A stretch of 41,689 nt of DNA, from positions 1 to 41,689 of the forward strand of contig JAKFXC010000007.1 in the NCBI GenBank assembly GCA_021731625.1, in the 5' to 3' direction. Numbering within the stretch: the first letter of the stretch is position 1; each line of letters begins with the position of its first letter. Source of the stretch: Candidatus Omnitrophota bacterium (lineage in GTDB: Bacteria > Omnitrophota > Gorgyraeia > Zapsychrales > Fredricksoniimonadaceae). The notes beneath the pieces were generated by a model. The model had not been told where the DNA came from, made no database searches, and worked only from the letters and a program-made list of their open reading frames with translations. Below are positions 35,276 to 41,689 of the stretch, piece after piece. The position numbers and the translations under genes were made by a program.

Positions 35276-36454
35276 ATGGAATTCCAGAGACTCCTTAAAT
35301 TAGAGCATATTTCAGATTCGCTTTTTCTGTTTGGGCCGCGCATGACAGGCAAGACCTTTTTATTGCGCCGGCTAAGGGCAGATTTGTTTGTTGACCTTTT
35401 AGACCCCGAAGAAGAGCTCCGGCTGAAACGTTCACCAAAGGAATTTTGGGAACAGTTAGGGGTTTTAAAGAGCGGGCAACTGGTCATTGTGGATGAGATA
35501 CAGCGTGTACCGGCGCTTTTAGATTATGTCCAGAAGGGCATTGAAGAATTAAATTTAAGATTTATCCTCTCCGGCTCAAGCGCGAGGAAGCTGCGGCGCG
35601 GAAGTGTCAACCTTTTAGGGGGCAGGGCGCTTGATTTGAGGCTGCACCCGTTGACTTCAATCGAGGTGGGGCACGTGTTTGATATTGCCAGGGCATTGGC
35701 CTATGGGACATTGCCGCGCATCGTTTCTTCCCTGTTGGAGAACAAAGAGGATGATGCCAGGCGCCGTTTAAAAACTTATGGGACGATTTATATTAAAGAG
35801 GAAGTCCAAGCGGAAGCGTTAACGCGCAATATTGGCGCTTTTCAGCGGTTTTTAAGCGTCGCCTCACAAATGAACGGCGAAACAATTGAATTTGCCGCCA
35901 TTGCCCGTGACTCGGCGGTCCCTATGAGTACGGTCAAAGAATATTTTTCCATCCTTGAAGACACTCTTTTAGGATCGTTTTTATGGCCCTGGGACCGCAG
36001 TGAACGTAAAAAGGCCAGGCCGAAATTTTATTTTTTTGATTGCGGGGTAGTTCGGGCCCTGCAAAACCGGTTGGTTGACCCTCCAACGCCGCAGGAAAAA
36101 GGGCATTTGTTTGAGACATTTTTTTACAATGAGTTAAAGCGCCTCCGTGATTATTATGAAAGACCTGATGATTTCTCCTTTTGGAGAGAAGGAAAACATG
36201 AAATCGATCTGCTGGTCACGGGGCCTAAAGGGCCCCTGATGGCATTTGAATGCAAGACATCTTCAGAGGCTGTATCCGAGGATACATTAACGGCCTTTCG
36301 TAGAAAATTCCCCTCAGTAAAAGTCCACGTTGCTTCATTTAAAGATAGCAGTTCCAGGAAATTAAAAAATGGCGTTACCGTCCTTCCTTGGCGCAAAGCT
36401 CTGGAGACTTACTGTTCTCAGCGTTCGGAAAGTTCGATTTCAAAGAAACATTAG
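35276..36454 (+). CDS. AAA family ATPase with DUF4143 domain (AAA_14-type)
   Basis: LFLFGPRMTGKTFLLRRL Walker A; LVIVDEIQRVPALLDYVQKGIEELNLRFILSGSSARKLRRGSVNLLGGRALDLRLHPLT; C-terminal FYNELKRLRDYYERPDDFSFWREGKHEIDLLV. Confidence 0.93.
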   Translation: MEFQRLLKLEHISDSLFLFGPRMTGKTFLLRRLRADLFVDLLDPEEELRLKRSPKEFWEQLGVLKSGQLVIVDEIQRVPALLDYVQKGIEELNLRFILSGSSARKLRRGSVNLLGGRALDLRLHPLTSIEVGHVFDIARALAYGTLPRIVSSLLENKEDDARRRLKTYGTIYIKEEVQAEALTRNIGAFQRFLSVASQMNGETIEFAAIARDSAVPMSTVKEYFSILEDTLLGSFLWPWDRSERKKARPKFYFFDCGVVRALQNRLVDPPTPQEKGHLFETFFYNELKRLRDYYERPDDFSFWREGKHEIDLLVTGPKGPLMAFECKTSSEAVSEDTLTAFRRKFPSVKVHVASFKDSSSRKLKNGVTVLPWRKALETYCSQRSESSISKKH

Positions 36455-36459
36455 AAACA

Positions 36460-37212
36460 ATGAAAATTTCCATTATCACCGTTTGTTACAACGCCGGAGC
36501 CGCCATTGAGCGCACTATTCAATCTGTCCTGCGTCAAAACTATCCGGCCATCGAATACATTGTGGTCGATGGGGCGTCAACCGATCAGACGTTGGACGTA
36601 ATTAAGAAATTTGGAACCAAGATTGATAAGGTCATATCGGAAAAAGATCAGGGAATCTACGATGCGATGAACAAAGGGCTGGCGATCTCGACGGGCGACC
36701 TGGTGTATTTTCTAAATGCGGACGATACTTTGATCGACGAGGATGTGTTAAGCGGCATCGCCCGAGTATTTTTAGGAGACCCCTCCAAAACTCTTATTTA
36801 CGGGCGGGTAAAACAAAGTAATGTTTCCGGCCCCGTCGAATTATTTAATGGGCAGTTTGCGATCCGAACCCTGGATGATTTTCTTCAGAAAACCATTTGT
36901 CATCAGGCCGTGTTCGCGCACCGCTCATTATTTAGCAAGATCGGCAATTTCGATTGCCAATATAAGTATGCCGCTGATTACGAATGGTTGGTCCGGGCCT
37001 ACAAGTACAATCCCAACGGGTTCTTCTACGTGGACAAGGAAATCGCCAACTACGTATCTGGAGGACGCAGCTATCAGCAAGGTTCAATCACCACCGAGGA
37101 GTATGCCAAGGTCCGCTTAAAACACCTTTTTTCCCTGAAGCATGCCTGGTATTTCTCCCGGTATGTCATCTTAAGAGGACTTAAGAAGAGAGTTCTGAAT
37201 GAAAAATGGTGA
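36460..37212 (+). CDS. Glycosyltransferase family 2
   Basis: MKISIITVCYNAGAAIERTIQSVLRQNYPAIEYIVVDGASTDQTLDVIKK...ISEKDQGIYDAMNKGLAISTGDLVYFLNADD; start at ATG 36460. Confidence 0.93.
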   Translation: MKISIITVCYNAGAAIERTIQSVLRQNYPAIEYIVVDGASTDQTLDVIKKFGTKIDKVISEKDQGIYDAMNKGLAISTGDLVYFLNADDTLIDEDVLSGIARVFLGDPSKTLIYGRVKQSNVSGPVELFNGQFAIRTLDDFLQKTICHQAVFAHRSLFSKIGNFDCQYKYAADYEWLVRAYKYNPNGFFYVDKEIANYVSGGRSYQQGSITTEEYAKVRLKHLFSLKHAWYFSRYVILRGLKKRVLNEKW

Positions 37213-38161
37213 AACCGTCAGTGTTATTGTCATCAATTACAATTACGGGGCTTTCATAGGTCAGGCCATAGAGAGCATCCTCAACCAAACCTATCAAAAT
37301 TTTGAAATCATTGTGGTGGACGATGGATCCACCGACAACAGCCGGGCCGTTGTGGAATCGCTCATCAAGAAACACCCTGGGCGGATCACTTACCATTTTC
37401 AAACCAACCAGGGCGTCGGGTCAGCCAGGAATGCCGGCCTAAGTTTGGCCAGGGGGGAATGGATCGCTTTTTTGGACGCGGATGACATGTGGCTTCCTGA
37501 AAAGCTAGAACATCAAATTTCTGTTTTTAAGCGCCTGCCTGAAATCGGCTTTTGCTGCAGCGACTATTGGAATATGCTGGCCGGCACAGAAGCGAGCCAT
37601 TTTATGGCCTTAAGGGAAATGAAAGATTTCCAGTATGATCAGTTGCTCACCAAAAACTACATTTTGGGGAAATTGTTGAAAGGAAATTTCGTTGGGACAT
37701 TCACTACCGTTTTTAGAAAATCAGTGGTTGAAAAAGTGGGGACATTCAAACCGGAACTCAGACAATGCGAAGACTATGACTACTGGTTAAGGTGCGCGAT
37801 GGTGACTCCTGTTTATGTGTCCAGCAAGCCTCTGGTGAAGAGGCGGATCCATTCCAGCAACCTGACCAATAATTTTCTGATCTGTTCCCAATTTCATGAG
37901 CAGGTGTTGATCAGTTTTTATGCTAAAAACCGAGCATTTCTAATGGAACAGGGTTTGGCCCCCGACGTCAAGGCCGGTTTGGCAAGGGTTAATTATATGG
38001 TCGGCAACCTGCAATTTGAGCAGGGTCAGACCGCGGCAGCGTTCCGCACCTACTTGCGGGCATTTAAGAGCAATCCGGATATCCATAATTTTGGGCTGTT
38101 TACAGGTGCGGTCTTTAGGAAAACATGCCGCATCTTGAGCTTGGGGTTGATTTCTCGATGA
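37199..38161 (+). CDS. Glycosyltransferase family 2
   Basis: VSVIVINYNYGAFIGQAIESILNQTYQNFEIIVVDDGSTDNSRAVVESL...NQGVGSARNAGLSLARGEWIAFLDADDMW. Confidence 0.94.
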   Translation: MKNGETVSVIVINYNYGAFIGQAIESILNQTYQNFEIIVVDDGSTDNSRAVVESLIKKHPGRITYHFQTNQGVGSARNAGLSLARGEWIAFLDADDMWLPEKLEHQISVFKRLPEIGFCCSDYWNMLAGTEASHFMALREMKDFQYDQLLTKNYILGKLLKGNFVGTFTTVFRKSVVEKVGTFKPELRQCEDYDYWLRCAMVTPVYVSSKPLVKRRIHSSNLTNNFLICSQFHEQVLISFYAKNRAFLMEQGLAPDVKAGLARVNYMVGNLQFEQGQTAAAFRTYLRAFKSNPDIHNFGLFTGAVFRKTCRILSLGLISR

Positions 38162-39318
38162 AAATTCTAATGGTGACCCGGCTTTTCCCGCCCCAGTTTG
38201 CCGGGGCAACAGTCCAGGCCATCTATCTTTCCAAACAGCTGGTCAAAGATGGGATGCAGCCCGAGTTCATTACGAACAATCGTTCCGGAAAAACAGCGGT
38301 GGAGTCTTACCAGGGTTTGGTGGTCTATAAAATAGGTACGTATTTTTCCCAGCCGGCGCTCTTTAAAATAAGAGAACTGGTGTACTGCCTTAAATTATTT
38401 TTTTTTATTCTCCAGCACCCTGAATACAAGGTCATATTCTTTCATGGGGCCAACAGTTTCGAAATATTCCTGTTCTTTGTCTGTAAGCTGTTTAATAGAA
38501 AAACCATCCTTGAGTTGACCCTGGTGGGGGACGATGATCCGCTGTCATTGAAAAAAAGGAAGCTGGGTTTTTTATTTTACCCTTGCTTAAAATGCGTGGA
38601 TAAAATCATCCCCATCTCGACGCAATTAAGGAAGTTGTCTGTAATGGCGGGTATCGAAGAATCTAGATTAGAAGTCATCCCCGTCGGGGTTGATACATCC
38701 AAATTCTTCCTGACCGAGCCTGGCGAAAAGGCGCGCCTCAAGAAAAAATTAGGTTATGACCAATATTCACATGTGTTTCTAGCGGTGGGGCAAATCGACG
38801 AACGAAAGGGATATAACTTCATGGTGGATGCCTGGAAGTTTCTAAATGGCAAACTCCCAGCGGCGGTTTTGTTGGTTGCCGGACCCAAAAACACGGAATC
38901 AAACCCTTTTTATCAGTTCTTGCAAACGAAGGTTAAGGCCGAGGGAATTCGGAACATCCAATTTTTAGGTCTGGTGGATCATGTGAATGAATTGATGCGC
39001 ATCTCTGATGCCCTGCTGCACTGCGCGTTACGGGAGGGCTTGCCGAATACCTTGATTGAGGCTGGCTTGTCGGGGCTTCCGATTGCTTGCCGCAAAATGG
39101 AGGGCATTACCTCGGATATTGTGGTGAATCCAAATATCGGCGTAGAAGTATCCTCGGACGCGCCGCAAGATTTCGCAAATGCAGCCGCTGAGTTGATCGG
39201 CCGGCATAACAAGGCGCAAGCTATAGCGGATATTGTTGAATTTAGAAAGAGATTTGATATTAAAGAGGTTTCCAGGAGATACGTCCGTCTCTTTGAAGAG
39301 TTGACGGCCAAAACATAG
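38158..39318 (+). CDS. Glycosyltransferase family 4
   Basis: MKILMVTRLFPPQFAGATVQAIYLSKQLVKDG; AVGQIDERKGYNFMVDAW; REGLPNTLIEAGLSGLPIACRKMEGI; ATGA overlap at 38158. Confidence 0.9.
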   Translation: MKILMVTRLFPPQFAGATVQAIYLSKQLVKDGMQPEFITNNRSGKTAVESYQGLVVYKIGTYFSQPALFKIRELVYCLKLFFFILQHPEYKVIFFHGANSFEIFLFFVCKLFNRKTILELTLVGDDDPLSLKKRKLGFLFYPCLKCVDKIIPISTQLRKLSVMAGIEESRLEVIPVGVDTSKFFLTEPGEKARLKKKLGYDQYSHVFLAVGQIDERKGYNFMVDAWKFLNGKLPAAVLLVAGPKNTESNPFYQFLQTKVKAEGIRNIQFLGLVDHVNELMRISDALLHCALREGLPNTLIEAGLSGLPIACRKMEGITSDIVVNPNIGVEVSSDAPQDFANAAAELIGRHNKAQAIADIVEFRKRFDIKEVSRRYVRLFEELTAKT

Positions 39319-39328
39319 AGGGGTACAG

Positions 39329-40669
39329 GTGGGGAAATATCTGGTGACCATTGGCGCCGCTATCGTCTGCGCGAACCTGCTCTTGATGATCATGCCAAAA
39401 GCAAGTTCAAACCCGTTGTTCCTGATGGGCATGCCTTTGGCATTGATCGTGCTCCTGGTATTGATCATTAATCCGATCCTGATGCTGCTCATTATTTTAT
39501 TTACCCGGATTCCCTTCGAACCCTTCTTCGATTTGAGCCGGTTGGGCGAAGGAGGCATGGGTATTGGGGCCGGGTTCAACTTGCTGGTCATTCTTTTGGG
39601 CTGCTATTTTGCCGTCCGGGAGTCGGAGACTTTTAAAAAACTCCCTTTTCTCCGGGTGTGGATTTTCTTTCTTGCCGTTGCTTTTATAAGTTGTACGTAT
39701 TCTTCGGTGCCGTTTACGGGGATACGGCTGGCCTTAAATCTGACGACCTATTTTGTCATGGCCATCCTGCCATTTTTTATCATTCGCACCACCGCCGACA
39801 GAGACCAGTGGCTTAAGGTTTTATTCTGGACCACGCTCGTCCCGATCTTGGGCACCAACCTGCATATTTTAACTGGCAATTTGCCCGACGGCCGGGTCCA
39901 GGGGTTTTTTCATCACCCCAATCAACTGGCCTTTTATGCTATGTTTGTTTTGACATTGTGCTTTTTGATCCTTCAAGGAGGTTTTTTTACGTTAAGCCGG
40001 TTTAGTAAAAACTTGATTTTCCTTCTGATCATCAATGTCTTTTTCATCTTATTGATGACGCAAACCAGGAGTGCTTGGGTGGCGGTCTGGATGTGCTTGT
40101 TGATCTACGGTCTGCTGAGCGAGCGCCGGTACCTTTGGGCGGCCATGGTTTTACCCTTCCTTGCTTTTCTTCACCCGGAGGTCCAGAACCGGGTCATGGA
40201 CCTGTTCCAGGGGAACACGCCGGGAGGATACCGTAAACTCAACTCCTTTGCCTGGCGAAAGGAATTATGGAAGAGCGCTTTGCCCTGGATCCAGGAAAGG
40301 CCGTGGTTTGGCTATGGCTTAGCGTCCTTTAAACCGACGACCCTGCAATTTTTTAAAAATGCGGTTGGCTCTGGATCGGGGGCGCACAATACTTATTTGG
40401 AAATCGCCTTTGAGATGGGGCTGGCTGGCCTTTTGCCTTTTTTGCTCCTTTTTAAAGAGTATGTCTTTCGGTTTTTTTCAGCGATGAAAAAACTGAAAGG
40501 AGGGCTGTCCAAGCGGTATGCCATCATGGTTGCTTTCGTACTGAGCTATATGATTATCTGTACCTCGGACAATTTGCTCCATTACCTGACCTTCAATTGG
40601 TACTTTTGGTTTTTCACCGGCTTGATGCTCAAATCCTATTTCCTGGACAGTGCTAACAAAACCACGTGA
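39329..40669 (+). CDS. O-antigen ligase / Wzy polymerase-like membrane protein
   Basis: Polytopic; HHPNQLAFYAMFVLTLCFL; QTRSAWVAVWMCLLIYGLL; WFGYGLASFKPTTLQFFKNAVGSGSGAHNTYLEIAFEMGLAGLLPF; GTG start. Confidence 0.87.
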   Translation: MGKYLVTIGAAIVCANLLLMIMPKASSNPLFLMGMPLALIVLLVLIINPILMLLIILFTRIPFEPFFDLSRLGEGGMGIGAGFNLLVILLGCYFAVRESETFKKLPFLRVWIFFLAVAFISCTYSSVPFTGIRLALNLTTYFVMAILPFFIIRTTADRDQWLKVLFWTTLVPILGTNLHILTGNLPDGRVQGFFHHPNQLAFYAMFVLTLCFLILQGGFFTLSRFSKNLIFLLIINVFFILLMTQTRSAWVAVWMCLLIYGLLSERRYLWAAMVLPFLAFLHPEVQNRVMDLFQGNTPGGYRKLNSFAWRKELWKSALPWIQERPWFGYGLASFKPTTLQFFKNAVGSGSGAHNTYLEIAFEMGLAGLLPFLLLFKEYVFRFFSAMKKLKGGLSKRYAIMVAFVLSYMIICTSDNLLHYLTFNWYFWFFTGLMLKSYFLDSANKTT

Positions 40670-41689
40670 AGAACATTGCTTATATCACAGGATGCTTCGG
40701 GTCTTTGTCTCACACATTTCTCCGGCGAGAAGTGCGGGAAATGCAGGCCATGGGCCTGGACATTGAACTCTACGGCATCCGGCCCGACGCGTCGGACACC
40801 TTGACCCCGCAGGAGAGGTCCTTGGTGGACCGGACGATTTATTTGTATCCGCTGAAAATAAAAGAGCTCATCGGGGCAAAGCTCTTTTTCATGTTCCGTT
40901 ATCCGTCGCTGTATCTTAGGACGTTGCTGAGAGCCTTGACCAATGAAGAGCGTCACCCGTTGCATTACTTAAAAATGGTTTATCATTTTGGCATCGCTAC
41001 CTATTTGGCCCGGCACATGCTGCGTCAGAACATACAGCACATTCATGCCCATTTTATGAATGTTTCCGCCACCCAGGCCATGTACTGCGCAGGTTTGTTG
41101 GACGTTCCGTTTAGTATAACCAACCACACGGGCTCGATTAAGTCTGTGAAAGGCATGATTGGTTTAAGAGAGAAGATTCGCCGAGCGCAATGGATCGGCA
41201 CAATTTCCGACCATAGCCGCAAACATTTGGAAACCATTTATCCCTGCCGGGAGAAATGCCATGTGGTCCGCTGCGGCCTGGATTTGACAGCTTATGCGTT
41301 CTCACCCGACCATCATGAGTTGAAGACGCCGGGTTTGGTCCGTTTGCTGGGCATTGGCCGCATGATCGAGGTGAAGGGTTTTCGGTATTTGATCCAGTCG
41401 ATGGCATTACTGAAAAAAAACCAGATCCCCGCCAAGTTAACTCTGATCGGGGATGGCCCCTTGAGGGAAGACTTGAAAACTTTGGCAAAAACCGAAGAAG
41501 TGTCGCAGGATGTGGATTTTGTAGGCTACCGTTCCCAAGAGGATGTTGTGCGGGCTTTTCAGTAACACGACATCGTCATCGTCCCGTCGATAACGGCCAA
41601 GGACGGTGTGAAGGAAGGGCTGCCCGTGGTCTTGATGGAGGCCATGGCCTGCGGGGTCCCGGTGATTGCCTCCGAATATTCCGGCATTC
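40666..41689 (+). pseudogene. Glycosyltransferase family 4, interrupted by in-frame TAA at 41563-41565; runs off window
   Basis: GTG start; IHAHFMNVSATQAMYCAGLLDVPFSITNH; LGIGRMIEVKGFRYLIQSMALLKK; LTLIGDGPLREDL; after TAA the same frame continues HDIVIVPSITAKDGVKEGLPVVLMEAMACGVPVIASEYSGI. Confidence 0.85.

Noticed and set aside
34376-37212. GT2 genes 34376-35221 and 36460-37212 as a recent tandem duplication mediated by the DUF4143 insertion
   Set aside because: The proteins share only family-level motifs (MKISIIT.C.NA, VDG.STD.T, ISEKD.G.YDA..KGLA); no sign of recent duplication or of flanking repeats at the ATPase right boundary.
1-41689. CRISPR arrays, tRNA/rRNA genes, transposases, integrases
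   Set aside because: None recognised; the only tandem repeats seen are the 12-bp coding repeat and the operator pair.

Overview
This 41.7 kb bacterial window is coding-dense, with essentially all genes on the + strand. (1) At about 1-14 kb there is a housekeeping block: the 3' end of an O-antigen ligase/Wzy-like gene, pgk, tpiA, secG, a complete oligopeptide-type ABC transporter (SBP, two permeases, two ATPases), a multi-TM/TPR protein, glgC, fabV, a 52-aa zinc-ribbon protein absent from the ORF track, and a class I rRNA-methyltransferase-like gene. (2) From about 14.1 kb to the end there is a large exopolysaccharide/O-antigen cluster: outer-membrane beta-barrel, polyprenyl glycosylphosphotransferase, Wza-like and Wzc-like proteins, acetyltransferase, one Wzm permease, two Wzt ATPases with different C-termini, several glycosyltransferases, FkbM, TIGR04325-type and class I methyltransferases, an epimerase, a DegT aminotransferase and a Wzy-like protein. 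The cluster is interrupted by accessory genes: DUF3800, two AlbA_2/Schlafen-type ATP-binding proteins flanking a DUF1016 remnant, and an AAA/DUF4143 ATPase. The most interesting signals are: a multi-stem structured element just after the DUF3800 gene, resembling the published class of DUF3800-associated RNA motifs; a duplicated palindrome 31 bp apart, one copy filling the -35/-10 spacer of a putative leaderless promoter for the DUF4143 ATPase; a 178-bp palindrome occupying the whole pgk-tpiA gap; an in-frame TAA inside the terminal GT4 gene; a Wzc-like protein whose Walker A motif looks eroded; and the two-Wzt/one-Wzm arrangement. The gene content would fit an Omnitrophota-like lineage, but I cannot confirm taxonomy from the sequence alone.
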